A DNA stretch of 47,283 bases. Source: an uncultured Mycoplasmatota bacterium. Lineage in GTDB: Bacteria; Bacillota_I; Bacilli_A; RF39; UBA660. The translations under genes were made by a program, and so were the position numbers. Every line of letters begins with the position of its first letter. The stretch's first letter is position 1. Shown one piece after another: positions 8,350 to 16,536 of the stretch. The notes beneath the pieces are model-generated. The model ran no database searches and was not told the DNA's origin. It saw nothing but the letters and a program-made list of their open reading frames with translations. The DNA lies in NCBI GenBank assembly GCA_948467605.1, contig CAOKET010000010.1, forward strand, positions 1 through 47,283. The letters run 5' to 3'.

Positions 8350-9459
8350 CTATTTTATATTTATTCCCATACTTGAAGCATCGCTTCTTGATTTAACTTC
8401 TATTTTAAAGTGAGTTAATCTAGATGCTAGTTTTATATTTTGACCTTTTTTACCTATTGCTAGTGATAATTCATCGTCTGCTACTATTGCTAGTGCTTCA
8501 TTTGAGTCATCATTATCTATTAAAATTGTTACGTTTGTTGCTGGACTAAGTGCATTTTTAATAAATTCTGCATTGTTTTTAGAATATAATACTATATCTA
8601 TTTTTTCACCATTTAGTTCCTTTATTATATTATTTATTCTACTTCCTCTTTCACCAATACATGAACCAATTGGATCTATTCTAGAGTTATTAGAATATAC
8701 AGCGATTTTGCTTCTAGAACCTGCCTCACGCGCTACACTATATAACATTATAGTACCATCATTTAATTCTGGTATTTCAAGTTCTAATAATCTTTTTACA
8801 AATCCATAGTGACTTCTTGATAATAGTATTAATGGTCCTTTAGTAGTTGCTTCTATTTTTGAAACATATACCTTTACTGAACTACCCATAACTAGTTTTT
8901 CACCTGGAATAAGTTCTTTTTTAGGTAATACCCCTCTTGCTCTGCCAAGATCAACATAATAGTTCATAGCGTCTTCCATTGATAAAGTCCCTACCACTAG
9001 TTCATCTTGTTTATCTTTGTATTCATCTAGTATACTTTCTCGTTCTGCCTCTCTTATTTTTTGTGTTAATACTTGTTTTGCAGTTGATGTTGCAACTCTA
9101 CCAAAATCCTTTGGTGTTACTTCTTCTTTTATTACTTCTCCAACTTTTATTGTAGGATCTATTTTTTTTGCCTCTTCAAGTAATATTGGTTCAATAATTA
9201 CTTTTTCTTCTGTTTCACTTTCTTCAGTTTCCTCATCTTCATAAGCTTCTTCTTCTATTTTTTCTACTACAGTTTTAACAGAATATATTTTTATTTCGCC
9301 AGTTTCTCCGTTAATTTCTACCTCTCCATTAGTTTTACCATACATTCTTTTATATGCAGTTAAAAGTGCTAATTCCATTGCTTCTAATACTTTTTCTTTT
9401 AATATATTTTTCTCTGCTACTATAAAATCTAATGATTTTATAAATTCTTTACCGTTCAT
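8350..9459 (-). CDS. nusA: Transcription termination/antitermination factor NusA
   Basis: NusA binds RNA polymerase and nascent RNA and modulates pausing, termination and antitermination. The 369 residues contain the N-terminal polymerase-binding domain, an acidic loop (EEEAYEDEETEESETEEK near residues 67-84), an S1 domain (GTLSMEDAMNYYVDLGRARGVL), KH1 with GERGSRI, and KH2 with AIGKKGQNIKLA. No C-terminal acidic repeats are present, as usual in Firmicutes. The acidic loop inserted in the N-terminal domain seems longer than in Bacillus and may be lineage specific. AAAAGGAGGAAGAT precedes the ATG, which is two bases beyond the rimP stop. Confidence 0.97.
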   Translation of the reverse strand: MNGKEFIKSLDFIVAEKNILKEKVLEAMELALLTAYKRMYGKTNGEVEINGETGEIKIYSVKTVVEKIEEEAYEDEETEESETEEKVIIEPILLEEAKKIDPTIKVGEVIKEEVTPKDFGRVATSTAKQVLTQKIREAERESILDEYKDKQDELVVGTLSMEDAMNYYVDLGRARGVLPKKELIPGEKLVMGSSVKVYVSKIEATTKGPLILLSRSHYGFVKRLLELEIPELNDGTIMLYSVAREAGSRSKIAVYSNNSRIDPIGSCIGERGSRINNIIKELNGEKIDIVLYSKNNAEFIKNALSPATNVTILIDNDDSNEALAIVADDELSLAIGKKGQNIKLASRLTHFKIEVKSRSDASSMGINIK

Positions 9460-9461
9460 GT

Positions 9462-9710
9462 TTATCTTCCTCCTTTTTCCTTTGAACTTATATCTAAAAT
9501 ATATGTATCTTCAATAACATCTATTTTATCTAATATATCATTTATAATGTTTGTTGCTTCAACGCATGTGTCTAAGTCAACTACAACTTCTTTATCAATA
9601 ACTATTCTAAGAAAATAATTACTACCTTCCTTTTCATACTTTATTTCATCAACTATTATACCAACTTCAGATAATGGTTTTTCTATTTCCTCTCTTATCC
9701 TTTCTAGCAT
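9462..9710 (-). CDS. rimP: RimP-like protein reduced to the N-terminal domain
   Basis: RimP assists 30S maturation. This copy has only 82 residues, starting at MLERIREEIEKPL with AGGAGGTAAA just upstream; a longer frame from further upstream would run through a hairpin and lacks a ribosome binding site. The sequence follows the RimP N-terminal alpha/beta domain (YFLRIVIDKE, LDTCVEAT, YILDISS) and stops where normal RimP continues into SSPG and its C-terminal SH3-like domain. Family members are usually about 150 residues, so the whole second domain is missing. There is no sign of the missing half downstream, since nusA starts two bases later. The position directly before nusA supports the assignment. 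Confidence 0.85.
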   Translation of the reverse strand: MLERIREEIEKPLSEVGIIVDEIKYEKEGSNYFLRIVIDKEVVVDLDTCVEATNIINDILDKIDVIEDTYILDISSKEKGGR

Positions 9711-9735
9711 TTTACCTCCTATAAATAAATTTAAA

Positions 9736-9754
9736 GAGTGGGTTTTTCCCACTC
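9736..9754 (-). promoter_or_regulatory. Leader hairpin of the rimP-nusA operon
   Basis: A perfect 7-bp GC-containing stem (GAGTGGG/CCCACTC) has a 5-base loop. It lies between the predicted transcription start and the rimP ribosome binding site. In the minus direction it is followed by TTTAAATTTATTTAT, not a clean U-run, so it could be a weak attenuator or an mRNA-stabilising 5' hairpin. Confidence 0.5.
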
Positions 9755-9766
9755 GTTGATATATTC

Positions 9767-9793
9767 ATTATAACATATAAATTAATTAAACAA
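9767..9793 (-). promoter_or_regulatory. Extended -10 promoter of the rimP-nusA-infB operon
   Basis: On the minus strand TGTTATAAT gives an extended -10 (TATAAT is the complement of 9767-9772). A weak TTGTTT lies 15 bases upstream (complement of 9788-9793). Predicted start is near 9760, giving a leader of about 50 bases that contains the hairpin at 9736-9754. Confidence 0.6.
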
Positions 9794-9876
9794 AACATAT
9801 TTATTAAAATTAGTCAATTTTTTTTAATATTTATTGTAACCTTCGTTACTATATCAGTGTTTTTTATTTAGTATGA

Positions 9877-10344
9877 TTATTTAATCTCATAATGTAAATC
9901 TTTTCTATATTGTAGATAGTTATTAGCAAGCACTTTTGACATTGTAATTATTAGTTTTTTTATTTTTATACCACTTGAATATGCATTTTCTACTTCTTTA
10001 TCTAAATATTTACTCTCTAATATAGAAATACAATGATTAAAAAATTCACCAAGTTGTTTTTTTAGGTTATTTGAATCTATATTATACTCTATAGTTTCAT
10101 TATTAATATCTGTTATTATAATTATTTTTATATTTTTTTCATTTTCTAAGAATGATAATTCATCTAATATATTTTTTGTTGTTAAATTACTATTATCATA
10201 ATATATATGATATTCATTATATTGATTATCTAATTCTACTGTTTTATCTTCTAATTGATTAAATACATGTGATATTTTAGAAGGATTTGATTTAATTAGT
10301 AATAATATAAATATAAAAAAAATTAAGAAAAGTTTTTTTAGCAT
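9877..10344 (-). CDS. Unknown membrane-anchored or secreted protein
   Basis: I do not recognise this 155-residue protein. Residues 1-20 (MLKKLFLIFFIFILLLIKSN) form a signal peptide or membrane anchor without a lipobox cysteine, and the rest is a hydrophilic, probably extracellular, mixed alpha/beta domain. The start is the ATG at 10344, with GGTGAG upstream; an in-frame GTG overlaps that site. A 12-bp perfect inverted repeat encloses the ribosome binding site and start codon (see 10323-10378). It follows the calcium ATPase gene by about 45 bases and may be co-transcribed with it. Confidence 0.65.
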   Translation of the reverse strand: MLKKLFLIFFIFILLLIKSNPSKISHVFNQLEDKTVELDNQYNEYHIYYDNSNLTTKNILDELSFLENEKNIKIIIITDINNETIEYNIDSNNLKKQLGEFFNHCISILESKYLDKEVENAYSSGIKIKKLIITMSKVLANNYLQYRKDLHYEIK

Positions 10345-10378
10345 AATACTCACCAATATTATTATTAACTTTTCTTAA
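10323..10378 (-). promoter_or_regulatory. Inverted repeat enclosing a start codon
   Basis: TTAAGAAAAGTT (10323-10334) and AACTTTTCTTAA (10367-10378) are a perfect 12-bp inverted repeat with a 32-base loop. The loop holds the GGTGAG ribosome binding site and ATG of the 9877-10344 gene; the 3' arm lies in its first codons and is followed by a U-rich run on the minus strand. It could act as terminator for the upstream ATPase gene, or hide the start site. In such AT-rich DNA chance is a real alternative. Confidence 0.4.
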
Positions 10379-10389
10379 AAATATATGTT

Positions 10390-13089
10390 TTATTCTTTAA
10401 TTGTATTTAGTTTTAGTAGTTTTAATAATTCTACTACTATTATAGGTATTATTACTAGTATTATTATTTGAAGTATATTTGTTTTACTTAAAAGTACTAA
10501 GTTAAATATATCTCTTAGTGCTGGTACAAATAATATAATTAGTATTAGTGATAGTGAGAATAATATTGATAATAATAGTATTTTATTGTTAAAAATATTA
10601 GATTTAAATATTGACTTTTTATTATCTTTTATATTAAATACATGTACTAGTTCAATAAGTGATAAAGTAATGAATACCATTGTTTGTCCAACTTTTATTT
10701 TTGTCTCATCAAGTGTTAATCCATCTAATGGTGTATTTGTTGTATTAATACCTAGTAGGAATGCTGTTAAAGTTATTACGCCTATCATTATACCTTGGTA
10801 TATTATTCTATAAGTCATTCCTTTAGTAAATACTTTTTTTGATTTCTTTAGTGGTTTTCTATCCATTATGTCATCATTTGCTTCTTCAAATGAAAGTGAT
10901 AATGCGGGTAGTGTATCTGTAACTAAATTAATCCATAATATATGAATTGGTAAAAGTATTTCTATTGAGCCAATATTGATTCCAAAAATTTTGGATATTA
11001 CTGGGGATAAGATAACTGATAAAAATATTGCCGTAACTTCACCTATATTACTAGAGATTAAAAATTGTATAACTTTTAATATATTATCATATATTTTTCT
11101 ACCTTCTTCTACTGCACTTACTATAGTAGAGAAGTTATCATCTGTTAATATTAAGTCTGATGCTTCTTTTGCGACTTCAGTTCCAACTATTCCCATTGCA
11201 CAACCTATATTTGCTTTTTTTAATGCTGGGCTATCATTAACTCCATCACCTGTCATTGCAACTATTTCTCCTGATTTCTGCCATGCATCAACTATTCTTA
11301 CCTTATGTTCTGGTGAAACTCTTGCATAAACTGAATATTTTCTTATACTTTTTATTAACTCATCATCCGTCATTTTATCTAAAGTATATCCATCTAATGC
11401 TTCTTCATCAGACTCTAATATTCCAAGAGATCTTGCTATTGAAACTGCAGTTATTTTATGATCACCTGTTATCATTACAGTTTTAATACCTGCCTGCTTA
11501 CATTTTTCTATTGCCTTTATTACTTCTTTTCTAGGTGGATCTATCATTCCTAATAAGCCAACAAATGTTAAATCTTCTTCTAAGTTTTTTAAATTAGTTG
11601 GTTTATAATCTAATTGTTTAAATGCAAATCCTAAAACTCTTAAGGCATTGCTAGCCATCTCTTTATTTTTCTCTTCAATTACATGTTTATATTCATCTAT
11701 ATTTGTATTAATACTTCCATTTAGCATATAACTGTTACACCTTTTTATTAGTTCATCTGATGCTCCTTTAGTATATACAATATATTTATTATCTAGTGTT
11801 TTAATAACTACTGTCATTAGTTTTCTCTCAGAATCAAATGGTATCTCTGATACTCTTTCTAACTTTAAGTATTCTTTATAATTAAGTTTTTTTATTGCAA
11901 GGTGTGTTAATGCTGTTTCAGTTGGGTCACCTACTAATGAATTATCCTCTAATATTTTAGAATCATTACATAATAAAGCATTTTCTAATATTCTAGAAAG
12001 TTCTTTATTATCTTCTATATTTTCTATTTCAAACATTTTATTGTTATAAAATGCCTTTGTTACTGTCATTTTATTTTGAGTTAATGTGCCAGTCTTATCT
12101 GAGCAGATTACTGATGCACTTCCTAGTGTTTCAACAGAAGAAAGTTTTTTTATTATAGCATTCTTTTTTGACATTTTTTCAACGCCTATTGCAAGTACTA
12201 TTGTCGATACTGCTACTAACCCTTCTGGTATTGCTGCAACTGCTAGGCTAACTGATGTCATAAACATATGTAATATCTCTTTTCCTTCTATAATACCAAT
12301 TATAAATATAATTATGCATATTATTATTGCTGCTATACCAAGCGTTTTACCAACCTTATCTAATCTTACTTGAAGTGGTGTTTTTTCATCTATCTCTTTA
12401 TCTAGCATCTTGGCAATTTTACCAACTTCTGTATTCATTCCAGTTTCTACAACTACTGCTTTTCCTCTACCATATGTAATCAAACTAGTTGAATAAAGTA
12501 TATTTTTTCTTTCTGCTAGTGGTGTATTTATATCATAGATACTATTATCCTTATCAACTGGTACAGATTCTCCTGTTAAAGATGATTCTTGTGCTTTTAG
12601 ATTTATAGATTCTATAATCCTTAAATCTGCTGAAACATAGTCTCCAGTTTCTATAATAACTATATCTCCAATTGTTAAATCAATTGATGGTATTAATAAT
12701 ATATTTCCATCTCTAATAACTTTTATATTATGATCGCTTAATTTTTGTAATGCTTCTAGTGACTTTTCAGCCTTTTTCTCTTGAATTACACCTATAATAG
12801 CATTTATTATTACTACTATAAGTATTACTATAGTATCTGTTAGACCTTCATTTTCTAATACGCCTATTATTCCTGATATTATTGCGGCTAATATAAGTAT
12901 AACTATTGAAAAATCTTTAAATTGGTCTAGCAATCTTTGAATAGTATTTTTTTTCCTTTTAGTACTTAATTTATTTAAACCATATTTTTTTAAACGTGAA
13001 TTTGCTTCCTGCTCACTAATACCATTAGGAGTGGTATTCAAGTTTTTAATAACATCATTTATTTCAAGTGTATGCCAATTTTTGTTCAT
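10390..13089 (-). CDS. Calcium-transporting P-type ATPase (IIA type)
   Basis: This P2A-type pump probably exports Ca2+ from the cytoplasm with ATP. The 899 residues have the N-terminal cation ATPase domain, LTGES (actuator) at 171-175, PEGL in the fourth membrane helix at 288-291, the phosphorylated aspartate D331 in DKTGTLTQN, MITGDH, and TGDGVNDSPALKKA, with about ten membrane helices. PEGL and the SERCA-like C-terminal helices fit calcium rather than heavy metal or potassium transport. AGGTGATAAA precedes the ATG. An extended -10 (TGATATAAT, complement of 13122-13127) probably drives it. It is complete and of usual length for bacterial YloB/LMCA1-type pumps. Confidence 0.93.
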   Translation of the reverse strand: MNKNWHTLEINDVIKNLNTTPNGISEQEANSRLKKYGLNKLSTKRKKNTIQRLLDQFKDFSIVILILAAIISGIIGVLENEGLTDTIVILIVVIINAIIGVIQEKKAEKSLEALQKLSDHNIKVIRDGNILLIPSIDLTIGDIVIIETGDYVSADLRIIESINLKAQESSLTGESVPVDKDNSIYDINTPLAERKNILYSTSLITYGRGKAVVVETGMNTEVGKIAKMLDKEIDEKTPLQVRLDKVGKTLGIAAIIICIIIFIIGIIEGKEILHMFMTSVSLAVAAIPEGLVAVSTIVLAIGVEKMSKKNAIIKKLSSVETLGSASVICSDKTGTLTQNKMTVTKAFYNNKMFEIENIEDNKELSRILENALLCNDSKILEDNSLVGDPTETALTHLAIKKLNYKEYLKLERVSEIPFDSERKLMTVVIKTLDNKYIVYTKGASDELIKRCNSYMLNGSINTNIDEYKHVIEEKNKEMASNALRVLGFAFKQLDYKPTNLKNLEEDLTFVGLLGMIDPPRKEVIKAIEKCKQAGIKTVMITGDHKITAVSIARSLGILESDEEALDGYTLDKMTDDELIKSIRKYSVYARVSPEHKVRIVDAWQKSGEIVAMTGDGVNDSPALKKANIGCAMGIVGTEVAKEASDLILTDDNFSTIVSAVEEGRKIYDNILKVIQFLISSNIGEVTAIFLSVILSPVISKIFGINIGSIEILLPIHILWINLVTDTLPALSLSFEEANDDIMDRKPLKKSKKVFTKGMTYRIIYQGIMIGVITLTAFLLGINTTNTPLDGLTLDETKIKVGQTMVFITLSLIELVHVFNIKDNKKSIFKSNIFNNKILLLSILFSLSLILIILFVPALRDIFNLVLLSKTNILQIIILVIIPIIVVELLKLLKLNTIKE

Positions 13090-13143
13090 TTTATCACCTA
13101 GTTTCTACTATACTAATAAGTATTATATCACGTATAGTTAGTG

Positions 13144-13806
13144 TTAGTAAATTTTATTATATGGTACAGTAATACTAAAGTCTCCAGAACTATATGGTGC
13201 GACTTGGTACGTATCAAAAAATATTATTAGTCCTTTATTTGAGAATGCAAATTTTGAAAAGTTTTCTTTTATATTTTTAGTGCCACTCATTAACATATTT
13301 ATATTTACTATATTTTTATTTTTTATAAGTTCACTACGACTTATATTTGATAAGGTATTTAGTATATTGTTATCCTTTTTTATTAAATCATCAATAGTTA
13401 TCACCTGATTTAATTTTGTATCATACGTGATTGTCCAAATATTATGATTAGGATGTGCACCACCTGTTGAATACTCTATATAAAATACATATGAGATATA
13501 TTGTTCATATATAAAACTATTATAATTAATATTTAAGGTATAATATTGGTTTTTATCTACATATTCATTTTTAATATCACCTTTAAATGTATTTATATAC
13601 ATATCTATTTTTTCTTTTATTAAATTATTTAACTTACTATAAGAAGTTTTTGGGTAATTTACATTTATCTTATAGTTATGTAAATTATTATTTTCATTAC
13701 TAACTTTAATAATATTTATATCTTTATTTTTTATAAATATATTTATAAGTAATATAATTACAACCAATATTAAAAAGACATAATAATATTTTTTTATAAA
13801 TTTCAT
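13144..13806 (-). CDS. Membrane-anchored DUF3298/RsiV-like protein
   Basis: The 220-residue protein has one N-terminal membrane segment (about residues 7-26) and an extracellular domain. SYVFYIEYSTGGAHPNHN, then TITYDTKLNQVITIDDL, match the C-terminal DUF3298 domain of RsiV-type proteins, where the tyrosine-x-GGAH motif is characteristic. In Bacillus RsiV is an anti-sigma factor that binds lysozyme, but this protein lacks an obvious cytoplasmic sigma-binding segment and has no sigma factor beside it. It is therefore more likely a cell-surface protein of unknown ligand. The start is the ATG at 13806; AGGTG lies eight bases upstream, and the in-frame TTG one codon earlier is less suitable. Confidence 0.75.
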   Translation of the reverse strand: MKFIKKYYYVFLILVVIILLINIFIKNKDINIIKVSNENNNLHNYKINVNYPKTSYSKLNNLIKEKIDMYINTFKGDIKNEYVDKNQYYTLNINYNSFIYEQYISYVFYIEYSTGGAHPNHNIWTITYDTKLNQVITIDDLIKKDNNILNTLSNISRSELIKNKNIVNINMLMSGTKNIKENFSKFAFSNKGLIIFFDTYQVAPYSSGDFSITVPYNKIY

Positions 13807-13841
13807 CAATATACACCTATATGATTTTATGTTATTAAATT

Positions 13842-13863
13842 AAAAAAAAAGACTAATGCCTTT
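13842..13863 (-). terminator. Terminator of the CAT-like gene
   Basis: On the minus strand AAAGGC-ATTA-GTCTTT forms a 6-bp stem with one G-U pair, followed by a run of nine U. It overlaps the gene's stop codon region. Confidence 0.65.
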
Positions 13864-14474
13864 TATTTAAAATCACTTATATTTTTATTTAAATCTTCAA
13901 TAAATTTTCCAATATGATATCCATCCGCAAATCCATGATGTACCATAATCATCAAATTGACATAGTACTTATCTATATCTAATTCATATTTGTCCCATAT
14001 AAATTGTGGAATTGTGATTTCCTTATTTATTGGTGGAATTAGAGAAGAGAATTTAAACCATGGTGCACATGAAAGCCACACTTCATCAATATCATTATCA
14101 GTAAGAAGTTCTTTTTTATTCAAGAAATCTTCTCTTGCTTTTTTAAACTTAGTTATAAAGTTGTTGTAATCTGGTTCATAACAGAAGCAAAAATATCCTA
14201 TTGATTGATCTTCATACATATCAGTAAAATTTGGTTTAATTACATCACAGTAATATATTTTTCCATTCTTATATCTATACTTAAATGCATCTATTTCATT
14301 TGCTGTTTTTAATATTAAATATCCAAGAGTAGCATAAGTATTTTTATGTATTTTGCAATAATTTATAACATTAGTAATATCTATTTTTGTTGTTACTATT
14401 ACAAATGGATTATCGGCACTATTATAGTGTTCAAATAATTCCTTTCTTTTAAAGTCTTTAACTTCTTTTATCAT
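13863..14474 (-). CDS. Chloramphenicol acetyltransferase-like enzyme (type A family)
   Basis: This acyl-CoA-dependent acetyltransferase is of the CAT fold. The 203 residues contain the C-terminal HHGFADGYH motif near residue 179, matching the catalytic HxxxDG signature with H180 as the general base, and an N-terminal FEHYNSADNPFVIVTTKIDITN segment laid out like CatA. SCAPWFKFSSL resembles the substrate loop of the family. Known CatA proteins are about 215 residues, so this is slightly short. Whether it inactivates chloramphenicol or acetylates another small molecule cannot be told from sequence. It is a single gene with its own terminator. GGGGAGGAACTATT precedes the ATG. Confidence 0.85.
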   Translation of the reverse strand: MIKEVKDFKRKELFEHYNSADNPFVIVTTKIDITNVINYCKIHKNTYATLGYLILKTANEIDAFKYRYKNGKIYYCDVIKPNFTDMYEDQSIGYFCFCYEPDYNNFITKFKKAREDFLNKKELLTDNDIDEVWLSCAPWFKFSSLIPPINKEITIPQFIWDKYELDIDKYYVNLMIMVHHGFADGYHIGKFIEDLNKNISDFK

Positions 14475-14497
14475 AATAGTTCCTCCCCTTAAAAAAA

Positions 14498-14719
14498 TTA
14501 TAATGTTTTTACTGTATCGTCACTTTTTTCTTTTGTATTAGACATTATATTCATTAAACTATTTTTCATATTATATAATAGTTGTTTTAATTTTTGCATT
14601 TCTAATTTTTTTCTTCTATTACTTTATTAGAACTATGTTTTTCTTTTGACAAAGTACAATTTGATAGAACATTATTTTTTACTTCTACTTTAATATTAGT
14701 TAATATGGCTTTCTTGCAT
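14498..14719 (-). pseudogene. Remnant of a small gene, one A short in a poly-A run
   Basis: This 327-base gap between the CAT-like and rhodanese genes holds a decayed small gene. AGGTGATAAT stands before an ATG at 14719, but that frame stops after seven codons. A neighbouring frame reads KKAILTNIKVEVKNN and onward to VIEEKN, then stops at an A7 run (complement of 14606-14612). Adding one A would join it to KKLEMQKLKQLLYNM and on to a stop at 14498. The final 33 codons (14498-14599) could also be read alone from an internal ATG, but it has no ribosome binding site. Product unknown. The sequence is hydrophilic and Lys/Asn-rich. Confidence 0.4.
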
Positions 14720-14801
14720 ATTATCACCTAAAAATATAATATCACAAACTAAAAATAAGTATATTTTTTATATATACCTATTTACACTATTTATGTTAAA
14801 T

Positions 14802-15092
14802 TTAATTAAAATTCCATTTAATCCACGAATTAAATCCACCTACTAAGTTTATAACTTCATATCCTTTTTGACTTAATATTTGACATAGTTTTAAACTACC
14901 ACTACCTGATTCACAATATATATAATACCTTTTATATATATCTAAGTATTTATCTGGATTATTTACTAATTCATATGGATCTATATTAATAGATTTAGGT
15001 ATATGTCCATCTAAATACTGTTCTTTTTTTCTTATATCAATAATATTCACTTTATCATATATTTTAGAAAATTCTTCTATATTAATATTCAT
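14802..15092 (-). CDS. Single-domain rhodanese sulfurtransferase
   Basis: The 96-residue protein is one rhodanese domain. It has VNIIDIRKKEQYLDGHIPKS (the DxR...HIxxS signature), the active-site cysteine C60 in the loop CESGSGS, and a C-terminal LVGGFNSW. The family transfers sulfur through a cysteine persulfide; substrates vary. It is cytoplasmic, with no signal peptide. AGGTGATATC precedes the ATG. A promoter (TTCACA, 18 bases, TATAAT; complement of 15108-15137) lies immediately upstream, so it is probably transcribed on its own. Confidence 0.9.
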   Translation of the reverse strand: MNINIEEFSKIYDKVNIIDIRKKEQYLDGHIPKSINIDPYELVNNPDKYLDIYKRYYIYCESGSGSLKLCQILSQKGYEVINLVGGFNSWIKWNFN

Positions 15093-15107
15093 GATATCAC
15101 CTAGTAC

Positions 15108-15137
15108 ATTATATGTTTTTATACGATATAATGTGAA
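15108..15137 (-). promoter_or_regulatory. Promoter of the rhodanese gene
   Basis: On the minus strand TTCACA (complement of 15132-15137) and TATAAT (complement of 15108-15113) are 18 bases apart. The predicted start lies a few bases before the AGGTG ribosome binding site. Confidence 0.55.
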
Positions 15138-15153
15138 ATGTATAAATATATAT

Positions 15154-15186
15154 AAAAAGAAACTAAATTTCTTCTTCTTTAGTTTC
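15154..15186 (-). terminator. Terminator of the CNNM/CorC gene
   Basis: GAAACTAAA and TTTAGTTTC (15159-15167, 15178-15186) form a perfect 9-bp stem; on the minus strand it is followed by UUUUU. The stem includes the last codons and stop of the CorC-like gene. Confidence 0.75.
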
Positions 15187-16437
15187 TATTTCTATATCTA
15201 TCTGATCTACTTCATCATTATTAATACTTGCTACTTTCATGGTAATATTTTCATAGGCAAACTCTTGCCCAAGTTGTAATTTATTATCATTATTCATTGA
15301 TATAAGCCAATCTTTAAAATTCCTTTTTCCTATTTTTGGTGGTATTAAATCTAAATATTCTTTAAAGAAATCCCTTACATTTACTTTAGGATTAACTTCA
15401 AAACTATGATGTCCTATTTCTACTATATCAAGTGGTATTTCATCATGTTCATCATATATTTCTCCAACAATTTCTTCTAGTATATCTTCTAATGTAACTA
15501 TACCAAGTATTTCACTTTCTTTTATATTATTCACAATAATAGCCATATGACTTTTACTTTTTTGAAGTTTATTTAAAGCAAGTGGTAGTCTTCTACATTC
15601 TGATATGAGTATTGGTTCCCTCATTAAATCATTTATATTAAATTTTTTACCTTCTAATAATTTCCTACATATATCACTTTCATGTAATATTCCAACTACT
15701 TTATCATGTCCTTCATTTAAAACTGGTATTCTAGAATAGCCATGTTCCTGATAAGCATTTTTTATATCATTTATATTTGAATTAACATCTAAAAATACTA
15801 CATCTTGTTTTTTTACCATTATGTGTCTTATTTGTTTATCATCAAATTCAAGTGCACTTTCAATAAGTTCTCTTTCATCCTGATTAAGTACACCTTCTGA
15901 TTCGATTGTCTGAACAATCTCTAAAAATTCTGATTGAGTTGCTGTTACATCTTTTTTATGGTGTCCTCTATTTTTAAAGAAACTTTCTATTTTACTTACT
16001 ATAAATCCAATTGGGTATGTTATAAAAATAAGTGCTTTTAATGGATAAATCATAAAAAGCGAGATTGCCTCTGGATGAGATTTAGCAATTATTTTTGGGG
16101 TAATCTCACCAAATATTAATATAACTATAGTCATTACAATAGTTGCATAAAATACACCACTAACACCAAATATATTACTAAATATATAGGTTGCTAAAGA
16201 AGACGCTCCAATATTTACTATATTGTTAAAAACTAATAGAGTAGTAATAACAAATGAAAAATCATTTGAAAGTCTATATACTGCTATTGCTCTTTTATTT
16301 CCTCTTTTAGCCCTTCTTTTAATTTTGATCATATTCATACTTGAAAATGCTGTTTCAAGCATAGAAAATAATCCAGATAAAATAACTAATATAATTAATA
16401 TAATCGTGTACACCGAGGTCATATAAATTAATGTCAA
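15163..16437 (-). CDS. CNNM/CorC family transporter (hemolysin-like)
   Basis: The protein (424 residues from the TTG at 16437, 419 from the ATG at 16422) has a DUF21 membrane domain with about four helices (residues 10-150), a CBS-domain pair (about 200-325, with IMVKKQDVVFLDV and ILHESDICRKLL), and a C-terminal CorC_HlyC domain. The family is linked to Mg2+ export or homeostasis and is often annotated as hemolysin. The start is uncertain: AAAGGAAG is too close to the TTG and too far from the ATG. An extended -10 (TGTTATAAT, complement of 16458-16463) lies upstream, back to back with the methyltransferase promoter. Confidence 0.92.
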   Translation of the reverse strand: MTLIYMTSVYTIILIILVILSGLFSMLETAFSSMNMIKIKRRAKRGNKRAIAVYRLSNDFSFVITTLLVFNNIVNIGASSLATYIFSNIFGVSGVFYATIVMTIVILIFGEITPKIIAKSHPEAISLFMIYPLKALIFITYPIGFIVSKIESFFKNRGHHKKDVTATQSEFLEIVQTIESEGVLNQDERELIESALEFDDKQIRHIMVKKQDVVFLDVNSNINDIKNAYQEHGYSRIPVLNEGHDKVVGILHESDICRKLLEGKKFNINDLMREPILISECRRLPLALNKLQKSKSHMAIIVNNIKESEILGIVTLEDILEEIVGEIYDEHDEIPLDIVEIGHHSFEVNPKVNVRDFFKEYLDLIPPKIGKRNFKDWLISMNNDNKLQLGQEFAYENITMKVASINNDEVDQIDIEIETKEEEI

Positions 16438-16507
16438 CTTCCTTTCAATATAATTATATTATAACAAATTAGATAAAAGAAGTATATAAAATTTTACTTA
16501 TTATTGT

Positions 16508-16513
16508 TATAAT
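16508..16513 (+). promoter_or_regulatory. Extended -10 of the methyltransferase-pseudouridine synthase operon
   Basis: TGTTATAAT (TG at 16505-16506, TATAAT at 16508-16513) is an extended -10 with no convincing -35. It faces away from a similar element (complement of 16458-16463) for the CorC-like gene. Confidence 0.5.
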
Positions 16514-16536
16514 TGTTATAGGAAGAAGGATGAGAT

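Noticed and set aside
9462-9752. Longer RimP start giving 96 residues
   Set aside because: The extra residues lie in a leader hairpin, and the internal ATG at 9710 has a perfect AGGAGGT ribosome binding site.
13863-14474. Calling a chloramphenicol resistance gene
   Set aside because: Only the family fold and HxxxDG motif can be seen. Many CAT-fold enzymes act on other substrates.
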